64,000 nt of DNA from Spirochaetota bacterium. GTDB lineage: Bacteria; Spirochaetota; UBA4802; UBA5550. A model generated the notes under the pieces. That model saw nothing but the letters and a program-made list of their open reading frames with translations. It had not been told where the DNA came from and did not search any database. The DNA lies in the NCBI GenBank assembly GCA_003246895.1, contig QKCL01000066.1:1-64000 (forward strand), given 5' to 3'. Shown in pieces: positions 1 to 8,881 of this stretch. Each line of letters opens with the position of its first letter. Within the stretch, counting starts at the first letter, position 1. The translations under genes were made by a program, and so were the position numbers.

Positions 1-959
1 TCTACTTATGTATGTCCAACTTTCCAATATCATTATTAAGATGCTTCTTAATGTATTGTTTCATGATAATTCAGATGCTATTATACAGAGGCAAAGATAC
101 ACTAAATATCCTTTTTTTAACAGGTTCAGTATTACTAATTATGTGCCCATGGGAACTATTCAATATATCTTTTCAGCTCAGTTTCGGCGCAACAGCTGGA
201 ATCATACTATTCTACAGATTATATAAAAATACTTTTGCATTAAAGAATGAATACTTAAAATCAAGTATTGCTATCTCCATGGCAGCGCAATTATTTACAG
301 CTCCCATACTATGGTTCCATTTGAATGAAATATGTACTGCTGGGATCATTACAAACATATTAGCAATACCTATAGTAACGGCAGTCATGATTTCAGCGAT
401 AATATCTGCAGCCCTCTTCCCGATTTCTTCTTTCATTGCACATGGACTATCATTAATAACTGGCCATTTATTAGATATGCTTATATTTATTGCCAAATGT
501 ATTTCAAAGGCAAATATATACCTCTATACAGAAAATCCTCTTGTGATAATAATGATGACGATACTTTTGCTGCTTACTCTTCTGAAATCCAGGGTCAGAT
601 ACCTGAATTTTATCATTATAGTTATCATAATCATGACACCACTTGTTTTAAAACAATTTTTAAACAGAACAATAGAGAAGGAACATATTTCAGAAATATA
701 CAGAGGGAATTCAATCTTCCTGAACAAAAGTCTTCATGCTTCAAGAGAAGAGATTCTGAAAACTTTAAACATGATTAATATTACTATCGACTCCGTAGTA
801 CTCAATCCGCAGTTAAAAGAAAATCTTTACATCGCCAGGTTTATTATGAACCATTACAGAATTAAGGAACTTATTTTCACCCAATATACAGACAGGTACG
901 CCCTGAAAGATCTGATATATATGGCGGAGAGGGATAAAATAAAAATTGTTGTAAAATAG
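1..959 (+). CDS. comEC: ComEC/Rec2 family DNA-uptake channel, C-terminal part
   Basis: The 3' part of a ComEC/Rec2 gene; the reading frame is open to the left edge, so the true start lies outside. The visible ~318 residues are very hydrophobic with repeated membrane segments. The stretch around LLRCFLMYC and the FQLSFGATAGIILF block match the conserved Competence domain (family FQLSFxAT motif). ComEC forms the inner-membrane channel for single-stranded DNA in natural transformation. After the last membrane segments there is only a short soluble tail of about 100 residues, shorter than the full metallo-beta-lactamase-like domain of long ComEC proteins, so this is a short or diverged C-terminus. 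A GHKL/HDOD gene follows 58 bases downstream on the same strand. Confidence 0.85.
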   Translation, partial: YLCMSNFPISLLRCFLMYCFMIIQMLLYRGKDTLNILFLTGSVLLIMCPWELFNISFQLSFGATAGIILFYRLYKNTFALKNEYLKSSIAISMAAQLFTAPILWFHLNEICTAGIITNILAIPIVTAVMISAIISAALFPISSFIAHGLSLITGHLLDMLIFIAKCISKANIYLYTENPLVIIMMTILLLLTLLKSRVRYLNFIIIVIIIMTPLVLKQFLNRTIEKEHISEIYRGNSIFLNKSLHASREEILKTLNMINITIDSVVLNPQLKENLYIARFIMNHYRIKELIFTQYTDRYALKDLIYMAERDKIKIVVK

Positions 960-1017
960 TAGACTTAAAAACCAAATGATTGTCCGATAATAAAAAAAAA
1001 ATGAAGAGACAACAGTA

Positions 1018-2505
1018 ATGAAATTAACAGATGACAGCAACTACGCAGAGCAGATTCTTAATGGGGAACCTGTTACCCTGACATTTAACTATATTGACGA
1101 AAAATCTCTGACAACAATAAATGCGATATTCCTGAAAATTCTTTCCAGAACAGGGAATGTGTTTCTCCTTGAAACATTAATTACGATAATACGAGAAATT
1201 ATATTTAATGCATTTAAAGCCAATTTAAAAAGGCTGTATTTTTCACAAAACGGCATAGATATCAATGATAAAGAACAGTACCAGAATGTTATGGAAAATT
1301 TTAAAGAAGATTTTCTTTATAATCTGGAAGATGTAAAACCACTCATTACTAAAAGCAGTTTTTTTATTAAAGTTACCTTCAAATCTGACAACAACACAAT
1401 TGACTTTTCTGTATATAACAACGTATCATTAATTGATGAAGAATTCTCCCGTATAAAAAACAGGATTGAACAGTCAAAGAAATATGAAACACTCACCGAT
1501 GCCTATGAGGAGGTTTATGACCCAACCGAAGGTGCCGGTCTTGGCCTCATCCTCATGATATTTCTCCTGAAAAACTCAGGCATAGGAGCGAACAACCTGA
1601 AAATCAAGCCTGACAAAACAGGTGTAAATGTCAGCATATCAGTACCGGAGCTGGTTCGGGAAAAAAAGATAGTCACTGAAGTTACGAACAGGGTACTTGA
1701 GAATGTGGAAAGTCTGCCTACTTTTCCAGAGAACATCCTTGAACTGCAGAGTCTCTGCAACAACGAAGAATCCACTCTGGATCAGATCTCTGAAAAAATT
1801 CAGCATGACCCATCAATAACAGCAGATGTTTTAAAACTGTCAAATTCTGCGGGATTTGTACCGGGAAAGAAAATTACAACGATCAAGGAAGCCCTGAAAA
1901 TAATAGGCATAAAAAATCTCAGTCTCATACTGACAGCAGCTGCGGCAAAAAAAATATTGAGCGAACGATACAAAAAATTTGAGCTTATATGGGATCATTG
2001 TACCCGTGTTGCATATTATGCCAGAGTAATTGCCAAGAAGAAAAAACTTGTAAACATGCTTGATTCGGCTTTCATAGCTGGAATGCTGCATGATATTGGC
2101 AAAATAATACTCCTGTCCACAGACGAAAAGATTATAAATACAATCTCAGAGATTACCAAGGACAAACAGATGAGATCGTCATCAATCCTGGAGGAGATAT
2201 CTATCGGAATAAGTCATGCAGAGCTTGGAGGAATGATTGCCACCAAGTGGAATTTCCCTGATACTCTTAATGCAGCCATCTCCAACCACCACTCTCCCAT
2301 GAATTCAGCTCAGGAATACAGAGATATAACAAATACTGTTTATCTGGCCAATATGCTGAGCGGAATAGAAACAAGAAAATACAGTTACTACTACATTGAA
2401 GGTGATGTGCTGGAATGGATCAAACTGGAAACATTTAATGAAATTGAAAATTTCCATAAAGATCTAAAAAATGAATTTAATACGCACCTGTCACAACTGG
2501 GGTAG
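1018..2505 (+). CDS. GHKL ATPase-like domain fused to HDOD domain
   Basis: 495 residues. The first ~215 look like a GHKL/histidine-kinase-type ATPase fold: an N-box-like stretch (REIIFNAFKAN, ~60-70) and a glycine-rich G2-like stretch (GAGLGLILM, ~175-185). There is no phosphoacceptor-His box before it. From ~220 to ~425 it is an HDOD domain, with DPSITADVLKLSNSA and a helix ending MLHDIGKI. HDOD is an HD-related signalling output domain that usually lacks phosphodiesterase activity, but this copy keeps an HD pair in MLHDIGK. It is probably a cytoplasmic regulator. The 3' end overlaps the DUF115 gene, suggesting translational coupling. Family calls are firm; the fused function is inference. 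Confidence 0.8.
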   Translation: MKLTDDSNYAEQILNGEPVTLTFNYIDEKSLTTINAIFLKILSRTGNVFLLETLITIIREIIFNAFKANLKRLYFSQNGIDINDKEQYQNVMENFKEDFLYNLEDVKPLITKSSFFIKVTFKSDNNTIDFSVYNNVSLIDEEFSRIKNRIEQSKKYETLTDAYEEVYDPTEGAGLGLILMIFLLKNSGIGANNLKIKPDKTGVNVSISVPELVREKKIVTEVTNRVLENVESLPTFPENILELQSLCNNEESTLDQISEKIQHDPSITADVLKLSNSAGFVPGKKITTIKEALKIIGIKNLSLILTAAAAKKILSERYKKFELIWDHCTRVAYYARVIAKKKKLVNMLDSAFIAGMLHDIGKIILLSTDEKIINTISEITKDKQMRSSSILEEISIGISHAELGGMIATKWNFPDTLNAAISNHHSPMNSAQEYRDITNTVYLANMLSGIETRKYSYYYIEGDVLEWIKLETFNEIENFHKDLKNEFNTHLSQLG

Positions 2506-4237
2506 TCCTTTGACTTATAGTTATACTCTGGCTGATACACGCACAAAATTTAAAACACTTATTCTGAAATCAAATGATTCCGGAAGAGATATAAGGCTTC
2601 ATTCGGCATATGATCCGGTCAAAGAAGCCACAAGATCAGTTGAGCAATTTGATCCTGGAAGATCAGATATTATTCTTGTATCCGGGCTGGCACTTGCCTA
2701 TCATGTTGATGAATTAAAAAAAAAATTCAGCAATAAAGACATTGTAGTCATAGAACCTGATAAAAATGTAATTTTTAAGTGCCGCGAGAACAATGCCTCT
2801 ATTCTTAAGAATCTGAGTATAATTAACTTGCAAGACGATATTGAGAGAATATTTGACACACTTGACCTCTCGTCATTCAGAGGTATAGCTCATTACACCC
2901 ATCGACCGTCTTATCAGATAAACAGTGAATTTTATGATGCCATAATTGATAACATTAAACTATATATTTCTTCCAGGGTCAGTGATCTACTTACACGTTT
3001 TGAATTTGAAAAAAAATGGATAAAAAATATTTTTAAAAATATTCAGCTCATTCATGAAACCATCGGTGTATCAAATTTTTTTAACAGGTTTAGAGGTAAA
3101 CCAGGAATTATAGTATCAGCAGGGCCCTCTCTGAGAAAAAACATCGAATTATTAAGATCAGACGCAATTCAAAATGGTGCTGTTATAATAGCCGTTGACA
3201 CAGCCATAAAGGTCATGTCAAAATATGGAATTGAGCCACATTTTGTTATGAGTCTTGATGCTCAAAAATACAGTCAGAAACACTTCAACGGAATCTGCAA
3301 CAAGAATACAGTTTTAATCGGTGATATAGTATGCTGTCACTCTGTATTAAAAACTTTCAATGGGAGAAAAACAGTCAGTACAACCGCCAAGTATTACCAG
3401 AATTTACAGAATGAAACAATAAGAGAAACGACTCCATCCATTGACTGGTTTGAAGAATTCCTTGAACCATTTGGTGATATCCAGTCCGGTGGTTCCGTAG
3501 CAACCAGCGCATTTGATTTTCTTCTAAACTGCGGTTGTAGTAAAATAATTTTACTTGGGCAGGACCTTGCCTACACTGGCAGGGAAATACATTGCAGCGG
3601 AACCTATCACAACGACGACTGGCTTCCGGGAACTTCAAGAATTAAAAATCTTGATACCATAAACCAGAATATAATAAGAAGGAGAAAAACCAGACATATT
3701 ACGGCATATGGAGGAGAAACTGTTATCTCAGATTTCGTTTTCGATTTGTACAAATCCTGGTTTGAGGATTCTTCCAAAAAAGTCTCCATCGATATTATTA
3801 ATAGCACAGAAGGCGGATGCAGGATACAAAATACCTATGAAGAGGAATTGTCATACGCCTTGAAGGATCTGGCCACAGGAGAATCCACATGGTCAATAAT
3901 AGAAAACACCTTTTTAAAAATAAAAAACATATCAAAAAACAAGATCGATGATATTTTCCGGGAAACACTTAACAGTTTTAATAAAATAAAAATGACAGCC
4001 CAATCAACGAGTGACGCTGAAGAGATAATGGTGGAAATAAATAAACTCATAGAAGACCACTCTATCTCAAAACTGGTTGATCCTCTGTTAAGAAAGACGA
4101 ATATATATATAGCACGAAATGAAATAAATACAGCTTCAGCGGCAAAACTCATTATTGATGAATTAAAAATTATTTCCGATTTTTATATTAATTTACTGAA
4201 AGATCAAAACATTACAGCAACCGAAATGACTAATTAA
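2471..4237 (+). CDS. DUF115 / motility-associated factor (Maf-like) protein
   Basis: 588 residues with the DUF115 signature: the glycine-rich GKPGIIVSAGPSLRKNI segment near residue 215 and the later GGSVATSAFDFLL and LGQDLAYTG segments. DUF115 proteins (6-hydroxymethylpterin pyrophosphokinase MptE-like fold) include the Maf flagellin glycosyltransferases of Campylobacter and Helicobacter, so modification of flagellin with nonulosonic acid or a similar sugar is plausible but unproven here. The ATG at 2471 overlaps the HDOD gene by 35 bases. An alternative TTG at 2510 (residue 14) has a GGGG stretch about 7 bases upstream and may be the real start. The gene lies about 9 kb from the flagellar operon, not in it. 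Confidence 0.8.
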   Translation: MNLIRTCHNWGSPLTYSYTLADTRTKFKTLILKSNDSGRDIRLHSAYDPVKEATRSVEQFDPGRSDIILVSGLALAYHVDELKKKFSNKDIVVIEPDKNVIFKCRENNASILKNLSIINLQDDIERIFDTLDLSSFRGIAHYTHRPSYQINSEFYDAIIDNIKLYISSRVSDLLTRFEFEKKWIKNIFKNIQLIHETIGVSNFFNRFRGKPGIIVSAGPSLRKNIELLRSDAIQNGAVIIAVDTAIKVMSKYGIEPHFVMSLDAQKYSQKHFNGICNKNTVLIGDIVCCHSVLKTFNGRKTVSTTAKYYQNLQNETIRETTPSIDWFEEFLEPFGDIQSGGSVATSAFDFLLNCGCSKIILLGQDLAYTGREIHCSGTYHNDDWLPGTSRIKNLDTINQNIIRRRKTRHITAYGGETVISDFVFDLYKSWFEDSSKKVSIDIINSTEGGCRIQNTYEEELSYALKDLATGESTWSIIENTFLKIKNISKNKIDDIFRETLNSFNKIKMTAQSTSDAEEIMVEINKLIEDHSISKLVDPLLRKTNIYIARNEINTASAAKLIIDELKIISDFYINLLKDQNITATEMTN

Positions 4238-4285
4238 TAGAAACAAAAAATCCGATTATTTAAAATATATTAAACAGTGAACATT

Positions 4286-5113
4286 ATGAAAAAATATTTA
4301 ATTACTATTCTAATTCTTACCGGCATCCCTGCCGTATCAGCAAACTCATCAAGCAGATCAAATATTGACTGGGCAAAAGGTAAAATCATAGCATGGGGGG
4401 AGAGCAAAGCAATCTATACTCCCGAAGGGTATCCTGTAGGATTACTTGATAACAAACCAGTCTCCATTAATAAGGCGCGTATGGATCAGTATGTGAGATC
4501 ACGTGACAATGCGATGAGGAACGCAATTGAAACATTGAAAAATGTAAAACTCAATTACAACAAAAGTATTTTTGATATTATAAAAAATAATGATGCTTTT
4601 AAAGTAAGTATATCAAGGCTTTTCGATAAAAGAACACAAATATCAGACAGTCCTGAAAATCTTACTGAAAGCAGATGCAGGATTGAAATAAAAACAGGTG
4701 ATATAATAAAAGCACTTGGTATAACATTTCCTGTCGACAACTTCCCGGAGGTCACAGAAAACCATGTAAAAACAGAATACACTTCACTTATTATTGACAC
4801 AAGGGGGCTTTCTGTTGACCCTATGCTGCTCCCTGTAATATATAATGAATATGGTTTGGAGATATATGGCAAAAATTTTGTTTTGCCCGACTTTGCAATA
4901 AACAGGAATATGGTTACGTACGTAAATACACAAAATGAGGCTTTGAACAATGAAAAAACCGGGAAAAGACCGTATTTCTGCACTGCATTAGATGCATTAA
5001 ATGGTTCTCCTGTAATATCCAATGAGGATATAAAAAAGTTTTACAATCACAAGACAAATTTAAATAATCTGCGAAAGTGCAGAGTTATTTTTATAATAAA
5101 CAGGCATTCATAA
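4286..5113 (+). CDS. Secreted protein, LPP20/FlgT-N-like
   Basis: About 275 residues from the ATG at 4286; an in-frame GTG lies at 4277, but the ATG directly begins a Lys-rich signal peptide (MKKYLITILILTG...). Cleavage probably falls after VSA near residue 20. The body has a stretch with ARMDQYVRSRDNAMRNAIE, then a beta-rich C-terminus with SLIIDTRGL and LLPVIYNEYGLEIYG. That layout resembles LPP20 and FlgT-N-type envelope proteins, in which a helix is followed by a conserved final-strand domain. I assign no function; periplasmic or outer-membrane location is inferred. The stop overlaps the next start (TAATG at 5111-5115), so the two are probably co-translated. Confidence 0.7.
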   Translation: MKKYLITILILTGIPAVSANSSSRSNIDWAKGKIIAWGESKAIYTPEGYPVGLLDNKPVSINKARMDQYVRSRDNAMRNAIETLKNVKLNYNKSIFDIIKNNDAFKVSISRLFDKRTQISDSPENLTESRCRIEIKTGDIIKALGITFPVDNFPEVTENHVKTEYTSLIIDTRGLSVDPMLLPVIYNEYGLEIYGKNFVLPDFAINRNMVTYVNTQNEALNNEKTGKRPYFCTALDALNGSPVISNEDIKKFYNHKTNLNNLRKCRVIFIINRHS

Positions 5114-5721
5114 TGATACAGATCTCAAATATATTAAATGGCCTCATAAAAGGCATCAATAATCTGATCAATTCCATTGATCTACGCACTCAGGAAACGA
5201 TAAAACGGGCTTTTATGTTTCTGATTTTCATACTATGTATTGCTGGCATTGCAATCGGTTATAATATGGGGGTCGATTCAGCAAAAATTAAAAGCAGACC
5301 AGTGGCTGAGTATGTAAATGACACATTCAAAATTGACATGAGCAGAGAGAAAAAGAATGCAGATTTTTCTTCTGTACTTGAAAGCAAAATAGTAAGCGAA
5401 TCTGCAGTTAATAATTTTAAAAAATACGATTTCCCCATAAAGGAATCTAACGAAAACAGTTTCAAAGAAAATCAGATAATGGAAAATCAAAATAATCCGA
5501 TTAAATCAAAAGAGAATCAAGAGACTGGAATACCTCTGGATCCTGCATTAAAACCAAAAACCGATAGCACAATTGTAAGACCTATCGAAAAATTGAACAA
5601 GGAAAAAAATGACAATATAATAATTCAGAAGGACAAAGTACCCGGCACGGATGTGAGATCTGTGAAAGAACCAGGACAAGTAACTCCAAAAATTTACCAG
5701 GAAAATGATACCGTAAAATGA
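5113..5721 (+). CDS. Single-pass membrane protein, unknown
   Basis: About 202 residues from the ATG at 5113, which overlaps the preceding stop as TAATG; an earlier in-frame start at 5077 lies inside the upstream gene and is less likely. The N-terminal ~30 residues are amphipathic, followed by one membrane helix (AFMFLIFILCIAGIAIGY). The rest is a low-complexity, Lys/Glu/Asn/Pro-rich tail expected to be periplasmic and disordered. I recognise no domain. Its last codons overlap the next gene as ATGA (5718-5721). The position between a secreted LPP20-like protein and a TPR protein suggests an envelope complex, which is inference from order only. Confidence 0.6.
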   Translation: MIQISNILNGLIKGINNLINSIDLRTQETIKRAFMFLIFILCIAGIAIGYNMGVDSAKIKSRPVAEYVNDTFKIDMSREKKNADFSSVLESKIVSESAVNNFKKYDFPIKESNENSFKENQIMENQNNPIKSKENQETGIPLDPALKPKTDSTIVRPIEKLNKEKNDNIIIQKDKVPGTDVRSVKEPGQVTPKIYQENDTVK

Positions 5722-6575
5722 CTGATTATAAATTAATTTATCTGCTGGCAGCAGCACTTATTTTTTTATCACCTCCCCTATTATCAAAGGATTATCAAAA
5801 ATCTGAAAAAATGATAAGTGATATTCTTAAAAACAACAATGTCACAAAAGACACAAAAGAACCTTCAAAAAATACTTCCGACACAGATTCAAAAGATAAA
5901 GAAGAAAACAAATCACAACAAAAAACTTCACCAACAGAAGACGAAGTACTTCATAAAACAGGGATTGAACTTTTTGAGGGAGGTTATAACGACCATTCGG
6001 CTTCAAATTTCAAACAGCTCATTGAACGATTTCCCGGCAGTATATATACAGACAATGCCTGCATCTATCTTGGAAAAATTGAACTTAAAAAATATAACTA
6101 CAAAGACGCAGTTAAATATTTTCAAAAAATCAAAAAGGATTCAGGAGAGTACCCTGCCTCTCTATACTACACCGCTGAAGCACTCAACTATGACAAGCAG
6201 TATATAAAATCCATTGAATTATACAAGAAGGTATCTGCATCATTTCCTGATCATGAAGTTGCAGATAATGCCCTGCTGAATCTTAGTAAGCTTTACATAA
6301 AAGTCGGCAACGGACAAAAGTCACTGGAAGCACTTATTGAAATCCTGAAAAGCTACAGGGACCGTGAGACCATTGACGATGCATATTATCTCCTTGGAAC
6401 TATTTACCTCAGGGATAAAAAATTGAGAGATATTGAAACTACAAGAAAAATATATAAAAGTTTTATTTTGAAGAGTGATAAGGGAGAAAAATACTTTAAG
6501 GACTCACCGCTTCTTCCAGTTGTAAAAAAAGAACTAAATGATCTAGAAAAAATTTTCTTCAACAAATACAAGTAG
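5718..6575 (+). CDS. Secreted tetratricopeptide-repeat protein
   Basis: 285 residues. There is an N-terminal signal peptide (LIYLLAAALIFLSPPLLS), then a charged Lys/Ser/Thr linker to ~70, then repeated ~34-37-residue TPR helices: GIELFEGGYNDHSASNF, AVKYFQKIKK, SIELYKKVSASFPDHEVADNALLNLSKL and others. The arrangement of TPRs with FPGS/FPDHEVADNA turns resembles YbgF/CpoB and BamD-type periplasmic scaffolds. It probably mediates protein contacts in the envelope; no enzyme motif is visible. The start overlaps the previous stop (ATGA). The gene ends exactly where the converging mscS-like gene ends, with no intervening terminator. Confidence 0.8.
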   Translation: MTDYKLIYLLAAALIFLSPPLLSKDYQKSEKMISDILKNNNVTKDTKEPSKNTSDTDSKDKEENKSQQKTSPTEDEVLHKTGIELFEGGYNDHSASNFKQLIERFPGSIYTDNACIYLGKIELKKYNYKDAVKYFQKIKKDSGEYPASLYYTAEALNYDKQYIKSIELYKKVSASFPDHEVADNALLNLSKLYIKVGNGQKSLEALIEILKSYRDRETIDDAYYLLGTIYLRDKKLRDIETTRKIYKSFILKSDKGEKYFKDSPLLPVVKKELNDLEKIFFNKYK

Positions 6576-8192
6576 TCATCTTTCAATATGTACAGTCTGA
6601 GTCGGAAATGGAATATCTATTCCATTGGCATTCAGGGCATTATAGATAAGTTTAGTTGCCTCTAGTTTTTTTATATACTGATCTCCATATGCAGGAACCC
6701 AGAATTTTGCTGCGAAGTTCAATGAAAAATCACCCATTTCGATAAAATCAACAGCAGGAGCCGGATCAATACAGATATTTTCAATACTACTGATAACATT
6801 CAGTATTATCTCTGATACCTTTTCAACATCTGAACCGTAAGCCACACCAAAATTTACCATAACCCTGATTTTAGGATCCGGAAGAACATAGTTTTTAAAC
6901 TTCATGTTCATAAGTTCACCATTAGGAATAACAATAATTTCATTATCATATGTCTGGAGTTTTGTATTGCGCAAGCCAACTTCTTTAATAATACCGGTGT
7001 CTCCATCAATAGTAACTTTATCACCCACAACAAATGAATTATCTAAAATAAGTATTATGCCTCCGATTATATTTGAAAGTGTATCTTTTACTGCAAAACC
7101 TATGGCGAAACCGGCAATACCCAATGAAGCAATGAGAGGAGCAATATTAATACTGAATCTTGAAAGTATCATGATCACAGCTACGGCATATATAACAACT
7201 CTTAAAATTTTATTAAAAAGAGGAATCAAATCATCATCCACTCTGGTATCAATTTTTTCCGCAACACTGCTCCCCCAGGAATGAACTAAAATATTAAGAG
7301 CTCTGGCAATAAGGTTTGCTGTGACAATAATAATAAGTGCTGTGATGACTTTGTCTGAAATCAGTGCAATCCATGAACTGGTTTCGAGAGAATATATGGA
7401 TATTTTTATGCCGAAAAAAATAACAAGATAAGAAGAAGGTTTCTTGGAACATTCAAGTATTTTCTGATCAACATCAGTTTTTGTACGCCTGGCAATTCTT
7501 AAAAAAACCTTTTCAATTAAATAAACAATCAATCTCGATGTCAGAAAAAATACAATAAAAATAGCAAGAAAACGAAACCACCTGTTTTTTACGATATTAC
7601 CTGCAGATGAATTTTCTATTTTAACAAACAAATCCTTTAAAAAACCATTTCTGTTAACCAGAAGTTCCGTGCCAATGGACTGCTTGAGTATATTTATTTT
7701 TATCCAATTATCCGCAGTAATTGAATAATCCGAAATATAAGACAGCATGCTGCTGTCAATTGCGGATGAAAAATCACCCCCAGAAGAGACCTTACCTCCA
7801 TTTAATTCAAAAACAGACCAGTTGATGGTGATGTTCTTATCATGTATTATATAACGACCGGCAACTGCATATGAAGCTCCCGCGGAATTCATAATTTTAA
7901 AAACTTCATTATTTCCAGATCCACCGTAGGTATATTCAAATTTCAAATTTAAAGATTTGAGGTCCCTGTAGTCTAATCTCTCAATATCATTTTCAGTTTT
8001 AAAATTATCCTTTAACTGTTCAGAAATATATTTCGATAAAAATCTAATACCTGACTCACTATAATTTTCAAACGGAAGAAATATAATTTTTAATTTTCCT
8101 CTATCTGAATTAGTATTCTTTTTTTCTGCAGCATTAATATTTATGTTTGCAATTATAAAAAATGACAGCAATATACACTTCAAATAAAACAT
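6576..8192 (-). CDS. MscS-family mechanosensitive channel with periplasmic N-terminal domain
   Basis: 538 residues. The C-terminal half is a typical MscS core: the Gly/Ala-rich pore helix (SLGIAGFAIGFAVKDTLSNI), then the beta domain (LDNSFVVGDKVTIDGDTGIIKEVGLRNT), then the C-terminal alpha/beta domain ending IPFPTQTVHI. Before it are a signal peptide (1-22), a soluble domain at ~30-200 and about four membrane helices. The soluble domain has an IIFLPFENYS strand and a GASYAVAGRYIIHD segment, resembling TolB-N/CsgG-like periplasmic folds; that likeness is tentative. The channel relieves osmotic pressure, and the extra domain could sense an envelope ligand. A strong GGGAAGG Shine-Dalgarno precedes the ATG. 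Confidence 0.85.
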   Translation of the reverse strand: MFYLKCILLSFFIIANININAAEKKNTNSDRGKLKIIFLPFENYSESGIRFLSKYISEQLKDNFKTENDIERLDYRDLKSLNLKFEYTYGGSGNNEVFKIMNSAGASYAVAGRYIIHDKNITINWSVFELNGGKVSSGGDFSSAIDSSMLSYISDYSITADNWIKINILKQSIGTELLVNRNGFLKDLFVKIENSSAGNIVKNRWFRFLAIFIVFFLTSRLIVYLIEKVFLRIARRTKTDVDQKILECSKKPSSYLVIFFGIKISIYSLETSSWIALISDKVITALIIIVTANLIARALNILVHSWGSSVAEKIDTRVDDDLIPLFNKILRVVIYAVAVIMILSRFSINIAPLIASLGIAGFAIGFAVKDTLSNIIGGIILILDNSFVVGDKVTIDGDTGIIKEVGLRNTKLQTYDNEIIVIPNGELMNMKFKNYVLPDPKIRVMVNFGVAYGSDVEKVSEIILNVISSIENICIDPAPAVDFIEMGDFSLNFAAKFWVPAYGDQYIKKLEATKLIYNALNANGIDIPFPTQTVHIER

Positions 8193-8269
8193 TATAACCT
8201 TCCCTTTTTACCTTAAAAAACTATAAAAATATTAGAGCCAAGTCAAACAGTTTTAATCATGTTTTTTCA

Positions 8270-8298
8270 TTGACACACCTTTAAAACAGTAGTTAAAT
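8270..8298 (+). promoter_or_regulatory. Sigma-70 type promoter for the DtxR-family gene
   Basis: TTGACA at 8270-8275, a 17-base spacer and TTAAAT at 8293-8298, 30 bases upstream of the ATG at 8328. The -35 is a full consensus match and the -10 is weaker. TTTTCATT at 8264-8271 and AATGAAAA at 8299-8306 form an 8-bp inverted repeat flanking the promoter, a possible autoregulatory operator (inference). Confidence 0.5.
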
Positions 8299-8327
8299 AA
8301 TGAAAATCTGCGTAAATGGTTTATTAA

Positions 8328-8798
8328 ATGATCGATATATATAATATTAAAATTGATGAATTATATGGTTCCACTGATCTTTCCCCTCATATGGAAGATT
8401 ATATGGAAGCCATTGCAAATATTTCTGAAAAGAACAAAGTTGTCAGAGTAAAGGACATTGCTGCTGAACTGAAAATCAAAATGCCCAGTGTAACGTCTGC
8501 ACTAAACAAACTCAAAGAGATGGGGCTTATCGAATATGAGAAATATGGATATATTGAACTGACTCCGGAAGGTGAAATTGCGGCAAAACGCGTTATAAGC
8601 AAACACATATGCCTGAAAGAATTCTTTTCAAAGATTTTACAGCTTAAGGAAATTGATGCAGAGGATGAAGCCTGTAAAATCGAACATCATATAAGCGGAG
8701 AAACCTGCAAAAAACTTCACAAATTACTAATCTACTATAAATCTGAAGGTGCAGCAGACAAGCCATGGGTAAATGAGATCATTGATATACTCAAATAG
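8328..8798 (+). CDS. DtxR/MntR-family metal-dependent transcriptional regulator
   Basis: 156 residues. An N-terminal winged helix-turn-helix (VRVKDIAAELKIKMPSVTSALNKLKEMGLI, residues ~35-65) is followed by the wing YGYIELTPEG and a helical dimerisation/metal-binding domain with CKIEHHISGETC. Asp24 and Glu27 in HMEDYMEAI and the downstream His/Glu residues correspond to MntR-type metal ligands. There is no C-terminal SH3-like domain, so the length fits the short MntR/TroR type rather than DtxR proper. It probably represses manganese or iron uptake genes, none of which are in this window. It is monocistronic with its own promoter and a strong terminator. Confidence 0.85.
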   Translation: MIDIYNIKIDELYGSTDLSPHMEDYMEAIANISEKNKVVRVKDIAAELKIKMPSVTSALNKLKEMGLIEYEKYGYIELTPEGEIAAKRVISKHICLKEFFSKILQLKEIDAEDEACKIEHHISGETCKKLHKLLIYYKSEGAADKPWVNEIIDILK

Positions 8799-8827
8799 TA
8801 TAACTTAAAAGAACTTTAAAATTCACT

Positions 8828-8857
8828 AAAAAAGCCCCTTCAAAAAGGGGCTTTTTT
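8828..8857. terminator. Bidirectional rho-independent terminator
   Basis: A-tract, GCCCC, eight-base loop, GGGGC and T-tract (AAAAAAGCCCC at 8828-8838 with GGGGCTTTTTT at 8847-8857). It lies between the converging DtxR-family gene and fusA and has T-runs in both directions, so it can end both transcripts. Confidence 0.9.
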
Positions 8858-8881
8858 AATTTAATTATATTCAACAATTCA

